From NCBI GenBank assembly GCA_031763025.1, contig JASSKH010000035.1, positions 780,320 through 844,319 of the forward strand: a DNA stretch of 64,000 nucleotides. Reading direction: 5' to 3'. Numbering within the stretch: position 1 is the stretch's first letter; each line of letters starts with the position of its first letter. Below the pieces are notes generated by a model. That model was given only the letters and a program-made list of their open reading frames with translations. It was not told the origin of the DNA and did no database searches. This DNA comes from Macrocystis pyrifera. Taxonomy: Eukaryota > Sar > Phaeophyceae > Laminariales > Laminariaceae. Both the position numbers and the translations under genes were made by a program. This document shows, piece after piece, positions 10,324-21,850 of this stretch.

Positions 10324-12616
10324 TTGCAGCAGTCAGATGGACCCACGCTCGTTTTGGCCGACGTGCGGGAGAGTAGCGGGTCAGCACGATCACTGCTTCC
10401 TAATGGGGAGTCACGCAGTCGGAAACGATCAGACAGCATGGTACAACAATGGCACGCAAAAAAAAAAGAAAAACTCGGAGAAAACGGTCTTGACGCCCGA
10501 GAAAGAGAAGAACGGCTGTATACGCTCGCCAACATTTGCACAACCATGATGCGAGACAAGCGAGGTGTCGTGGGAAACGTAGCTCGAGCAATAGGAGGAT
10601 CTCTGGCTGCACCACCGATAGACCCCCTACACATATAACGATACTTCGGAGACTTGAAAGGGTTCGGGGCAGTCGACGAGCTAGTCCCGATAGTCACAAG
10701 AGGGGTACCGGTGAACGCAGCAGCGACGGGTGTAGATCAAGAGCGCGCATTAGAGTACGGAAACCACCCCAGTGTCAACGAGCATTTTAACAATCTGGAA
10801 GAAAATTGGCGAATATGTAAGACGTCAAAAATGCTTAGTGATACAAAAGTCAACTGCGCACGAAATCCCTAATCTACGAGTGTCCCCGTTGGCGGCCGTA
10901 GTGACACACAAGGGTAGGATCATAAATGATTTATCGTTCGATGTACAGAGTCGAGGGGGGGAGAAAGGTGGACTCCACGGCGGCACCGACCCTGTCAACG
11001 GCGACACCGACCCTGACACTGTCCCCCAATGCCTGTGCGCACACGCGCTGCCCAAATTCCTGGACGAACTCCTGACGCTGAGAAAAAAACTTCCAGTAGA
11101 GAGGATACTGATGAGTAAGGCCGACGGGTCGGATGCCTCCAGGAACGTGCGGGTAGACCCGGACCAAGCTCACAATTTTTACTACACAGTAGGAGATCTG
11201 GTTGTGATTGATTTTCGTTTAACGTGCGGATGGTCGGGATCGCCGGGTTTATGGGGTGTCATATCGGCCCGCGGCGCACTGCTACACCGCACTCAAGTCG
11301 AGCCAGCTACTAGAGGAAGGAAAAAGCTTGATGTCCCACGTTAAGGTGGTAGATCGATGGGAAGAAGGCATACCCACGCCGATTCCCCCAGACGCCCAAA
11401 TCAGAGCGCACAGCGGAGGAGAGATCTCTGATCCATTTTTCACAACCGTGTATGTAGACGACCATTTCCTAATCAGGGTTCAACATTCAGACGACGACAA
11501 GTCCACCCTGATCGCATCAGCCTCTCTTGCCTCGGATCACGTGCGTTTATTTGGTCCGGGGGGGAGGAGGGAGTAACGCCCATCGTAGCCCCGAAAAAAG
11601 AGTACGGACTGCGGCTCCCCGATTGACGCGTTAGGGTTCACTATCAACTCGCCCACAATGAGAATCTCGTTGCCACGCGAAAAAGCTGACGCTATAAAAA
11701 GGTTGCTGCTGGAGCAGTGGCCCTTGAGCAGAAAGCGAGCGACCACGAGGGACGTTCTCAGCATGGCCGGGAAGCTGTGGAACCCCACGTACGTGGTGCG
11801 AGCGGGAAGGTATTTCGTATGGGGGCTGTTGCGACTGACCGGATTACACGATTCAAGCGCTAGGAAAAATCAAAAATGCATGGTGGATCTCGGCAGAGAG
11901 GTTCACGCTGACTTCTTGTTTTGGAAGTGGGCGATAGATCACGAGCTTCTACTAGAAGGAGATACGCTTAGCGCGCCCTGTTACTTGGCGATAAAACAAC
12001 CCGCCAGAAGGCACTATCTGTCTGATGCGAGAGTTTCGAGGCGATGGGAGGTTTCTGTGCTGAGAAGAAGGTTTTTTGGAGATACGACTCGCCGATAGAG
12101 TTGACTGCCGAACTTAAAAAGAAAGCTGATCTGCAGGAGGCCTGTACCATCACTATCAACCTGTTATTATTACTGGGAATGGTTGTGACTGCGTGGGTCA
12201 TGCTCGAATTGGTAGGAGACCGGCCGGATGCGGCAGGGGACCCGATCTTGATGCGGGGGGACAACATGGCTGCCGTATCATGGGTGTGTCGAAGCGGTGG
12301 GGCGACAGACAAAAGGGCGTGCTTACTCATGAGAATGCTGGGGCGCCTTGAACTCGCGGGAGGTTGGAACCACACTGCAAAACATATTCCGGGCGTGCTG
12401 AACACTATAGCTGATGGGATTTCACGGTGGACTAGAAAAATACTAGCAGACAAGGTCAGGGAGCTAACCCACTCCAACAAGTGGTACGAACAACCCATTG
12501 GTCGGCGGGGTTCGGGGATTTTCGATGTTGTGCTCCAGACAACGAACAACATCCTCACCAAACACGACGACATTCTATGGGACCTCATGATGAACGACGC
12601 AGAAGAACTCGGTTGA
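10324..12616 (+). pseudogene. Ngaro-type reverse transcriptase-RNase H, broken
   Basis: RT copies the element RNA and RNase H removes the template. The N-terminal part is open from 10324, with a TAA at 10636 and continuation in the same frame (YGNHPSVNEHF), then shifts frame near 10790. Visible RT landmarks: fingers PLAAVVTHKGRIINDLSF (about 10893-10946), a decayed motif A (SKADGSDASRNVRVDP, where an Asp remains), motif B region GDLVVIDF...GWSGSPGLWG, and a canonical YVDD at 11451-11462 in another frame. Further stops occur at about 11574 and 11592, after which the thumb continues (GFTINSPTMRISLPREK). RNase H follows, shifting frame near 12040, with MRGDNMAAV (about 12252) and NTIADGISRW (about 12400-12430) carrying catalytic Asp residues. 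Motif order and spacing match Ngaro/DIRS pol. At least three frameshifts and three stops make the copy non-functional. Confidence 0.88.
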
Positions 12617-12796
12617 CTCGCGCGCTTTTTATAATGCATGTCTCGCTGAACGCACGGTAAGCATACCGCACGCGCACGCGCCTCACAGGAACAGGGGACA
12701 AGAGCGGAGGAAAGAAGGAAGAGGTGGCGAGGTTGGTCGAAACGCTCGCGCTTGGTTCAGTCGCGAAGAGTACTCAGAAAAACTACTTAGCGAAGT

Positions 12797-13803
12797 GTGA
12801 AAGGGAGACAAGCACAGGGTAAAGGGCCGTGGTTGCAGACTGTTAGCGATCCCAATGCAACGCTGACGGAACTTCTCGAGTTCATGACGTCCCGCTGTTT
12901 CGTGCATATTAACCAGCAATCGACCCTCAGAGGGTACTTGGCCATTAACTTGTCCCCCAAGATGTTCGCAGGCTGGGAGCCATCCTTGTCTCATTGCATG
13001 AGAGTCGCAGTGGGGAAGGGGATAGACAGGCGCACGGTATGTCTCAAAAATAAAAAACAAGTGAGACTGCCCCTGACGTGGGCAATGCTTGCGGAAGGGC
13101 AACAGACGGTCGTGAGCATGGCGGACGGGGTTACGTGAGCTGGTTAGGACTCGCCGTGTTGTATTTCCTTTTTTTGTGCCGAGCGTCAGAGTTATGGGCG
13201 TACGCAAACGGGCAGGTTCATCCCGAGTTTTGTCTGACACGGAAATGCGTTTCTTTCTTTCACAAGGGAGTGCAAGTAGCGTTTGAGAACAGAGCGATCG
13301 CCACAGCAGCGCAGGTAAAGTTTTTGGCGTCGAAGTCCGACCAAAAAAAGGCAGGGTGCACCATCACGCGCACACGTCTTGTAAAGGAGAAGATCTCGGG
13401 GGGGGCATCGATGGGGGCGTTCGAAACCCTGATCGAAGTGCTTGACGTATACCTCTTGCCACGAGCGGAAGCGCCGTTGACCGTTAGGAGCACCACGGTC
13501 GGGTGGAAAGTGTTTACTAGGACGGAAGCGGTCGCAGCGCTGAGACTCATGGTAGGTAGCAGCGGTAGAGACCCCATGCAGTTCGCACCGCACTCAGGAA
13601 GAATCGGGGGGGGCACCCAGCTTGCGTCCCAAGAAATCTCGGAGTTGCAAATCCAGCAGGCAGGAAGGTGGAAGTCTCGGGCGTTTATGACGTACGTGAG
13701 GAAGGCAGGGGAATGGGCCAACTCCGTTTCTGTTGCAATCGCTAGAATAACGGTGATAGCATGGAAAGACGTTTGGAGTGGTCAGGCTGGTCATATGGGG
13801 TGA
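12797..13803 (+). pseudogene. tyrosine recombinase of the Ngaro-type element, one frameshift
   Basis: Would join the double-stranded circular cDNA to the genome. The N-terminal SAM-like core-binding part lies in 12797-13138 (TLRGYLAINLSPKMFAGWE...GKGIDR); homology then passes near 13120 into the frame of 13078-13803. Catalytic positions are visible there: Arg in FLCRASELWAY (13177-13191), HxxR as HSGR at 13591-13602, Trp in GRWKSRAF, and nucleophile Tyr at 13693-13695 in FMTYVRKAG. All members of the R-H-R-W-Y set are therefore present. The stop TGA (13801-13803) overlaps the first bases of B1, the expected end of the coding region in this class. Only the single frameshift spoils it, so this is the best-preserved gene of the element. 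Confidence 0.9.
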
Positions 13804-14029
13804 GTGTTAGATAGTCTCGCAGAGATTGGAGCGGGGCCATCAGAGTTCGGGTTAGCCTGATCCATGAAACGTAGGAGGGTTTCCATAAAAGGTAGAAGGG
13901 GGGATAGGAACGGGGCTTCTGACGGTGTGAGTGATCGTTCGTATCATATTTGGGTTTTGACTGAATTTTCACGGTAAGGGTAGTCTTCATGTGAAACAAT
14001 TAATCCAGAATTCTTGAGCCATAACAAAT
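13800..14029 (+). repeat. B1 split direct repeat
   Basis: 230 bp from gtgagtgttagatag to ccataacaaat, near-identical to B2 at 14297-14526 in length and sequence, differing by a few substitutions. It directly abuts A2, as Ngaro-type elements require. Confidence 0.93.
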
Positions 14030-14296
14030 GTAACTTCCTGTAGGGAGGTGGAGTTTGTGGAGGCGTTCTGGAATTCGAAGAGGTTCGGCAGAATCGTGAG
14101 ATGAGGCGAGATCAGACGTTTGTCGATCGCGTCTAGCCACCAGAGCTGCTTGGTCTTAGACGGCCGTTGCTGCAACGAGAGTTCGTAGCAGTAGTGAGCC
14201 CAGACAAATGATCGACTTTCCCACCCGCCCGCCCTGTCGCTCAAGGGGGGGGGGGATCAGGTTGCAACAAGTCGGTGTAATTGTTTGGGTGTCGAT
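14030..14296 (+). repeat. A2 split direct repeat
   Basis: Starts gtaacttcctgtagggaggt exactly where B1 ends and matches A1 for about 200 bp. Its tail (after about 14230) is a C-rich then G-rich segment with a run of ten G residues not found in A1. Confidence 0.9.
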
Positions 14297-14526
14297 GTGA
14301 GTGTTAGATAGCCTCGGAGAGATTGGAGCTGGGCCATCAGAGTTCGGGTTAGTCTGATCCATGAAACGTAGGAGGGTTTCCATAAAAGGTAGAAGGGGGG
14401 ATAATAACGGGGCTTCTGACGGTGTGAGTGATCGTTCGTATCATACTTGGGTTTTGACTGAATTTTCACGATAAGGGTAGTCTTCATGTGAAACAATTAA
14501 TCCAGAATTCTTGAGCCATAACAAAT
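14297..14526 (+). repeat. B2 split direct repeat, right end of the Ngaro-type element
   Basis: Second 230-bp B copy. Its end (ccataacaaat at 14526) defines the right boundary because B1 shows the same last bases before A2, while the sequence after 14526 (aattatggtacatg) has no counterpart. Confidence 0.93.
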
Positions 14527-15594
14527 AATTATGGTACATGTTAATTTGGAAAAAAACACAGGAATCATACCGCTGCTATACGCTGAGTTATTATTTGTTT
14601 ATTTCCCGAACAGGGTCGATTTATCGATACACGGAGTTGGTTGAGACCACACCACAAGCGTACAGGGGGGGGGTGGCTCGCAGTATACTTTTTACACATA
14701 TATATAATATATGGCGGCACGCCAATGGTCTTACCTGGAGCCCCATAGTACAGACCAATCAGCGTTCCATTTTGTTTTCTTGACCAATAACAGCAAACAC
14801 AAAAAAAAGCCTGTGGAGGGTGTTCCTATAGTACACCCCACAGTACCGGAGGGATGTGACCAATCGAGAGCATTACGGGAAGTATGTGGCGGTGGAACCC
14901 ATCATCCCGTCCGTCGTCCACGCTCTGTTTGCACCGCATTTATACCAAAAGTGGTCAACTCGAGAAGACGACCGTCTCAGCTGTAGTGCTGTAGCGCGGC
15001 CAGAGGGGTGTAGGAACCCAATTGCAGACTTGCAGCAGCACAAAGGTACAGCAGGGCTGGGTAAGCTACTGGTGATCGAGTTGTTTTATCTTCCCAGGAT
15101 GGGTAATCAGCTGAGATGACGATGGAGATGGCCCTTGGCGGTCGCAGTATGAGAGCCTGCTACGGCAGGTGGAACTTGGTCGCCGGGTGGGAGACTGCTT
15201 CAATGGAGCGCCATCAGCTTGCCTCCAGGACCGATACAACGGAGGAGACGTCTATACACCAGGTGCCTGTTACTGTAGTGTCGTCTTGTTGTACAAGAGT
15301 GGCGATGAATACAGGGTGTGTACGTCGAGCACTGCTGCTGTAGACTTTTCCTCCGACCTACCAGGTACCAGGTACAGCAGTACATACCTGGTACAAGGTG
15401 CGTCTACTGATGTACGGACTCTACCTCTTGGTGCGCTACTACTTGGGCAGGATTGACCCCTACTGCCTTCATCCTACAAGCTTCGCCTATTTCTCTGTTC
15501 TCGCACCTTCCCCCACAGCAGCAGCAGCAGCAGCTGCGTGTTGTTGTAGCTATGCCTGGTACTGATGTACAGCTCGAATATGTTACCCGGTACC
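14527..15594. other. intergenic, no gene recognised
   Basis: Overlapping open frames of 60-95 codons at 14538-15456 show no known domain. A cluster of taccaggtacc/acctggtac words occurs at 15355-15400 and forms a local palindrome; a short cag run lies at about 15518-15532. Nothing else can be supported. Confidence 0.5.
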
Positions 15595-15596
15595 GT

Positions 15597-15667
15597 TCTG
15601 AACGGAAATATAGGTAGCGTGTACACATTAATATGGATAGGAAAAATTCCTTATATTTCCGTTCAGA
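15597..15667. repeat. inverted repeat, 16-bp perfect arms (possible hairpin)
   Basis: Arm 15597-15612 (tctgaacggaaatata) is perfectly complementary to 15652-15667 with a 39-base AT-rich loop. A second small inverted repeat (taatactac / gtagtatta) follows at about 15691-15712. These could be a small MITE or a structured RNA; no terminal duplication was identified. Confidence 0.6.
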
Positions 15668-15712
15668 GTGGGATGTAGAGCTACATCCCTGTAATACTAC
15701 AACAGTAGTATT

Positions 15713-18700
15713 AATAGGCGTAAGAAGAACTGCCTGCGAGGCACCTCTTGGCCTCATCGCTACACGCTCCCGGCTGTGCACCGGTTTAGACTTGCGCTGC
15801 AGTCTATCCAACACATATCGTAGTTATTGGGTTATATATGTACCTACAGCAGCAGCACTGACAGGAGCAGTGATCGGCACCATTTTCGCGCTGTGTGTTT
15901 TGGTATGGTTAGTCGAACGATGAGTGGCGTTTGAAATCATGTTGAGAGCAATGCGGAGGGGTGGTGGTACTGGCAGTACTGCTGGCACTGACGATGTAAC
16001 ACCTATTGTTCGTTTTTCTCTTTGCATTCGCGCCTCTCTTTCACTCTAGAAATCGTGCAACACCAGGCGGTACGCTGACACCAGAGAAAACAACTACAGT
16101 ACGCGACAGAAGTTTATAGCTTCAGGCTCGAGTTTTTGACAAAGATAAGGATGATACATTATTTTTACTGGAAGTTGAGTAGGACACACCCCGTCTCACA
16201 TAAAAATAAATAGAGCCTGACCCGAAACAAGAAAACAAGATATGCTAAAGTGGTGTCGCATACTTGCAACATACACACGTTGTGTTGGTCGTGCGATTGT
16301 CTTGCACTCAGCCGAAAGCGATGCCCTAGCAGCGGCGGCGACGGCGGAGAGGGAGCAGGAGGAACAACACAAGCGTTGCTTGCTGAGGGAGTCAATTCGC
16401 TGACGGAAGACTACAAACCAATCAGTAATAAGCAATAGTCGTGCATTAGAGTCGGCGCAAGGACAGGCCCGCCGGGTGAGGGTGGTGAGGGTTATACGCT
16501 CAACTCCATGGCAAGACCCAAGTCCGGAACCGCACGCCGTGGTGAAAACGCCAACTGCAAAGGTGCTCGTCTTTCCGGACAGGGAAGGACACTACACCTG
16601 CCCGGCGCGGCGAGTGAGCTACGTGCGACGGAGACGGGGCAGAGGGAACTCGCCTCGCCGCCGGATTCACTTCCTGGGTGAAACACTCCACGGTGCCGTA
16701 GCTCTCAGCGCTGAACCCATACTAGTCGTCGCAGGTGTGGAGGTGGGGCGAGGGGGGGGGGTCGTCGCAGTTGTGGAGGTGGGGCGAGGGGGGGGGGGGG
16801 GGCAGGCATGATGGGTGAATCTTTAGCGTCGGAGAGCAAGGGCCCATTGGTGTTAACGCGAACGCCGGCGTTATCCATGAAGAGGGTAGGGAGGAAATCT
16901 CGATTCAAGTGAGCAGCACTGGGACTAACTAGTCACCGGTACTTCTTTTCGTCACCGTTTTTGCGCACTTTGTATCAAGCTTTGAGGGTAAATTAGCCGT
17001 TTGATTTTACCCCAACCTCTACCTACTTGTTCGTGGTGACTGACGCCGCACACCACCTCTGTGAGCTATAAGCCTACCGTTGTGCCTTTTCGTGCAGTGC
17101 CAAAGCAGTAGGTACGGTACGGCAGGTCGTGTCGTTTATGCTTCAGCAGTACCAGCGATATGGGTGTAGTTTCTGTTGTACTGAGTGCCGTGTTAAATGC
17201 ACCGTGACTCTTGTTTCCCCTGCCACCGCCGTCGGCCGGAGTGTGTATGCGCCTAGAGGTTTCCATGCGATTCAGTATCCTACTTTGCCACGGCGCCGGA
17301 AGTAGTTTGCATGTTTCAGGATTGGCGAATAACTATTTTTCAAAATTCCGTGCAGAAGACTTCGCGGAGGCGACCCTTTGCCATAAACCTTCGTGGTGGT
17401 GGAACAGCCCCTCCGCCAGTAGGGCGGGCGCCAAGACGATGTCGATATAACACTGGAACGAGACGAGTGTCAATATGTTCACACGTGCCGGAGGATAGCT
17501 GCAATGGTGCGATACTGAAGGAGAACGATGTCGTCGCGGATATGGAAGCGGTAAAGAACGTCGTTGTCCCCAGTTTGAGCAACAAGGCCGACCACCTCGA
17601 GGCGTACTGTTAAAACAGCAAGTGAAACCCAGCCCGTTTTCGTGTTTTAAAGTTTCGGATGCTCGAGTGAGGGCCTGTACAATTCCAGTAATTTTTGTGC
17701 GGCATTTGGGCTAAATGACACGTCCTTCCTACGTTCGACGTCTCACGGGTGGTAACGCAGGCATCACGGTCACATTAACACCAGGGGACCGCCAAGGGCT
17801 GTTTGCGCAAAAGGTGCACCCATCAAGACCAACTGCCGCGCTTTCGTCGGTAGTGGAGGCCCCGCAAGTACCACTCGTGGCAAAAGCTTTGCTTGAATCG
17901 CTGATGACCTTCAGTTTGAGCAGATAGTATGCAGAGCATCAAACTGCCCGAGATCAGGGGGGTGCAGAGGGTAGCTATGCTGTCGTCAATGCCATCCAGA
18001 TTTTCGCGGTTTGCCGGGGGGTATGAGATGGCAGTAGGAGCATAGAAAGACCATCATAATCACTTTTGGCAGCAGCATGAAGGTGGAAGGTGTATCAAGT
18101 GCTGTGCACCCGACGAGCTTTCCCGGGACTTTTAAGCATCCGAAGGAGACGAACGAAAATTGGAAATTCAGTGGGGTGTGCGAGTTTATACGTCCGAGAC
18201 GAAATGTGTCAGGCGGGCTGCAATTCTAGCCCACGATGATGCCGCACGTGCAGTGCGGGCGGCCCCAATAATACTTTTCAGATTAAACCTTGTAGCGCAC
18301 GATGCGTGCAGCATGTGCACTGTCTCAATATGCTTCAGGGATAGTTTCTGCCACCGCTTGTAGGCGACGGTTTTACTCCGTTGATGTTACGAGGATGGTT
18401 GTATTCTTGTGTTGGGCATTCTGTTAATCAACGTATGCTTCACGTGTCTTGATTATTCCGCAAGCAATGTAGATGCTGTCCTTGCAAACTACATCCGACA
18501 CTTACGTGCGGTGCACAGCTTCTGAGAGCGGAATGCGTTTGAGATATATGCGAAGAACTTGTTGGGTTTATATGTTTCGGGGGGCTGTAGGAGCAGTGAG
18601 CGACGAAGACTCTTTCTGCGTGTTGCCCCCAACGAGGACTCACGAGCGTAACGGAAATACGTTTTGTTTGAGAAACTACTCGATTTAGGTGCAAGAGAAG

Positions 18701-19749
18701 ATACGATGCGCACACCTGTAAACCCGGTGATGACTTCCCGTGGGCACGTTCTGTTACAGCGGTTCGGTGGAACAGGGCATTGCTAAGGTAGCCGTCGAGA
18801 GGCCCGATAGACAATGGATTGATGCCGAACGAGGAAGGTTGCCTTGAAGAGGATTGCCAGGGAGGCTGACACGCGGAGCAAAGACAGGTCCCATGCCGAG
18901 CTGTCAGTCGACCTAAAAAAAAAGGGACGATGATGAGAAATGCCCAGGGAAACACGCCTCCAGGAAGTCAAACCTCAGACGTAAAGGAGTGCGGATGTAC
19001 ACACAAGTTTTTCCCTGGCCAAGAGCAATCTAAATACTCTGAGACCCACCTTACGTCCTCAACACCGGGCCTGTCAATCAACGATAGCGAGCGAAGGAGC
19101 TAGCATGGATCAGCAGCACTACAACCAGCACGTTGGAGCCAACGTGCCCGCAGGTCAGACCAGTTCCGTAGAGGTGCGATTTGTGGTGAACGCAAGCGAA
19201 GAATGGACCCAAGGAGGTCACTAGTGGCTATGAGACAGGTTACCACCACAAGGGGTACCGAGCTGCCTCCTAGCCGGCAAGAGAGGACCCCTGCGCAGAG
19301 AACACATTTCAAAACATGGTGTCCAATCCGGGATCTGCGCGCCGCTTTTAGCGGTCGATAGGGCACGCTCCTCGCAGGATAATGATGCAGGGTCCTCAAA
19401 GACCAACCTGCTCAACACTCGGCTTCGCTTATTTTTTTATCTTTGTTTTTTTCTTGCTTTGACCCTTCACAAAACAAAAAACAAGAAAAAAAGCCGTTCA
19501 CACACAGGGTTCCTATGCAACATAATCTCGATCGGCCGACACCCACAAGCCGGCAGGCGCCAAGGCCCCCACACATTTCACAACAACAGGGTTACCAAGC
19601 CTTAGGGTCGCCATCAGCAGCCCCTTGTTCTCAGTTGGTAGAGGAGCCCAGAGCCTCCTCGCGTCGAGGTCGCCCGCTTACTGAGCACACAAGCAAGTAT
19701 TGCCTCTATTAATAGTATGATATAAGACTACACCATAGAACGAAATACC
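15713..19749. other. long intergenic region without a recognisable gene
   Basis: Open frames up to 171 codons (18440-18955 minus; 17311-17613 plus; 16476-16811 plus) overlap one another and contain no motif I know. A G-rich duplication (ggtggggcgaggggggg twice) sits at 16730-16802. A 39-codon frame at 19105-19224 (start MDQQHYNQHVGANVP) is preceded by a purine-rich stretch and might be a retroelement Gag start, but nothing supports it downstream. Confidence 0.45.
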
Positions 19750-20535
19750 ACAAAAATAGACGTCTTGAGTACGCAACGTGTAGCTGAGCCCTTGCCTTGT
19801 CAAGGTAAGCGCCACTTCCAGCGTTGAGCCCACTGCCGTTGACAGGTTACGTGGTAGACGCATGAGGTTTGTCGAGCCCGTCGCCACATGAAGTAGTGCT
19901 GTACGGTACGCATGGTCTCCATTTGGCGGTAAACTACATTCAAAGTCACAGCAGTAAAAACAACATAAAACAAAAACACGCCTTTTTCGAACAAAGCTAC
20001 ATTCTAAGCCACAGCAGTAACAACAACAAATCACACGACTACATAATCGATCACACCATACCGCGCGACCAATGGTTAAGTGGTAGACGCATGAAGTTTG
20101 CCGAGCCCGTCGCCACGTGAAGGAGTGCTGTACGGTACGCATGGTCTCAATTTGGCGGTAAATTACGCTCAAGTCACAGCAGTAACCACAAAATAAAATA
20201 AGACCACACGATAGATCACACTGTACCGCAAGATCGACGTCTTGAGTACGCAATGCGTAGCTGAGCCCTGGCGTTATCCAGGTAAGCGTCACTTCGAACG
20301 TCGAGCCCACTGCCGTTGATAGGTTACGTGGTAGACGAACGAATATCGCAACGCGTAGCTGAGCCCTGGCGTTGTCCAGGTAAGCGCCACTTCAAACGTC
20401 GAGCCCACTGCCGTTGACAGGTTACGTGGTAGACGAACGAATTTCGCCGAGTCCATCGCCGTTTAATTTCGTGCTGTACGGTACGCGTGGCCTCAATTTT
20501 GCGGTAAATCACACTCAAGTCCACACAAACGAAAT
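19750..20535. repeat. about four copies of a ~200-bp repeat, some partial
   Basis: Recurring words in fixed order are gcgtagctgagccc, ggtaagcg.cacttc, tcgagcccactgccgttga, aggttacgtggtagacg, gtgctgtacggtacgc and ggcggtaaa. Copies start at about 19754, 20065 (partial), 20238 (partial) and 20346. On the minus strand they give repeated peptides in the frame of 19678-20310, but the frame is not maintained in the other copies, so coding is unlikely. Origin unknown. Confidence 0.8.
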
Positions 20536-20989
20536 ACAAGAACAACCAACCAATGCTCAGTAATAAAATTAAAAATTAAAAAACACATCCAATATATTAT
20601 ATATTTATTATATGTGTCAAGAGCCGTGGCTACGCGACGGTAACCCAACGGACCGTGATGAACACAAAGAGTACCTCGTAGACCACACCACAGCGCAGGA
20701 TGGAAGGAGGTGAGACACACCGCGTTGGGACCACCGGCGGTACGAGGAGACAGAGCGATGACATGGAGTAAGACGGTGCTCCCGCAGCACACCCCCAACC
20801 TGCTGTCTCGTATGCCATCACGCTCACACATCCATCCTAACCAACCCCGCTCCCCCTCAATCAGCCCGTTGTACGCGAAAAATTGCGCCCGCAGCACACC
20901 CCCGACCTGCTGTCTTGTATGTTACCACGCTCACCCGCTCAGGCTGCCTGTTGTCTTCCATGTTACATACGATATAAATCAATTCACAT
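20536..20989. other. spacer without a recognisable gene
   Basis: AT-rich from 20560 to 20610, then GC-rich with a local repeat (cgcagcacacccccaacctgctgtct.gtatg at about 20782 and again at about 20890). Open frames on both strands lack recognisable content. Confidence 0.5.
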
Positions 20990-21780
20990 TTTGAAATTCA
21001 TAATACATGAAGGAAATAAACACCCCCAGTAGTCCCCCCAGGCGTGACTCTCGCATTTTTTTTTTCATGCTACACGATAAAAATCAACTCGCATTTAGAA
21101 ATTCATAAAGGATGAAGGAGATTAACACCCCCAGTAGTCCCCCCAGGCGTGACTCTCGCATTTGTTTTTTTCATACTACACGATAAGAATCAACTCGCAC
21201 TTTGAAATTGATAATACATGAAGGAAATTAACACCCCCGGTAGTCCCCCCAGGCGTGACTCTCGCATTTTGTTTTTCATGCTACACGATAAGAATCAACT
21301 CGCATTTAGAAATTCATAATACATGAAGGAAACTAACACCCCCAGTAGTCCCCCCAGTCGTGACTCTCGCATTTGTTTTTCATGCTACACGATAAGAATC
21401 AACTAATACTTTGAAATTGATAATACATGAAGGAATTTAACACCCCCAGTAGTCCCCCCAGGCGTGACTCTCGCATTTTGTTTTCATGCTACACGATAAG
21501 AATCAACTCGCATTTTGAAATTCATAGTACATGGAGGAAATTAACATCCCCAGTAGTCCCCCCAGGCGTGACTCTCGCATTGGTTTTTGTTTTTCATGCC
21601 ACACGATAAAAATCAACTCGCATTTTGAAATTCATAATACATGAAGGAAACTAACACCCCTAGTAGTCCCCCCAGGCGTGACTCTCGCGTTTTTTTTCAT
21701 ACTACACGACAAACAAATTAACTCCCAGCCATTCACGATACAGGCAGGAAATTAACACCCCCAGTAGCACCCCCAGGCGG
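20990..21780 (+). repeat. tandem array of seven ~105-bp units plus a partial eighth
   Basis: Each unit contains gaaattcataatacatgaagg, then aacacccccagtagtccccc, then aggcgtgactctcgcatt, a T-rich run, and catgctacacgataa.aatcaact. The gcgtgactctcgcat word recurs near 21042, 21147, 21252, 21357, 21462, 21566 and 21677. The array ends directly before the gag reading frame of the gypsy-type element, so it may be that element's 5' leader or an LTR-internal array. No open frame is conserved. Confidence 0.92.
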
Positions 21781-21850
21781 CCCGACGTTAACCAGTATCA
21801 CATCCCCCTTCTCCCACATACCGTCCGCCGTATACACTCCCATAGCGCCG

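Larger units (their letters stand above)
8772..14526 (+). mobile_element. Ngaro-type tyrosine-recombinase retrotransposon with split direct repeats
   Basis: Termini follow the Ngaro pattern: A1 (8772-8990), internal ORFs, then B1 (13800-14029), A2 (14030-14296) and B2 (14297-14526). A1 matches A2, and B1 matches B2 over 230 bp each. Internal coding is Gag-like ORF, RT, RNase H and tyrosine recombinase, all on the plus strand. In this class a tyrosine recombinase replaces an integrase and insertion proceeds through a circular intermediate, so no target-site duplication is expected; none is seen. All ORFs carry frameshifts or stops, so this copy looks inactive although structurally full length (about 5.75 kb). 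The repeat architecture is seen directly; the class assignment follows from it plus RT and YR motifs. Confidence 0.92.

Noticed and set aside
17311-17927. two plus-strand frames and an opposing minus-strand frame
   Set aside because: No motif, weak composition signal and mutually overlapping frames; no gene called.
19105-19224. 39-codon frame MDQQHYNQHVGANVP...
   Set aside because: Looks protein-like but too short, with no family match and no continuation.
19640-19680. second tRNA-like motif (ctcagttggtagag)
   Set aside because: Only a D-arm-like match; no T-arm or acceptor pairing could be built.
20990-21780. CRISPR-like array
   Set aside because: Units are ~105 bp and repeat throughout; no short repeat with unique spacers.
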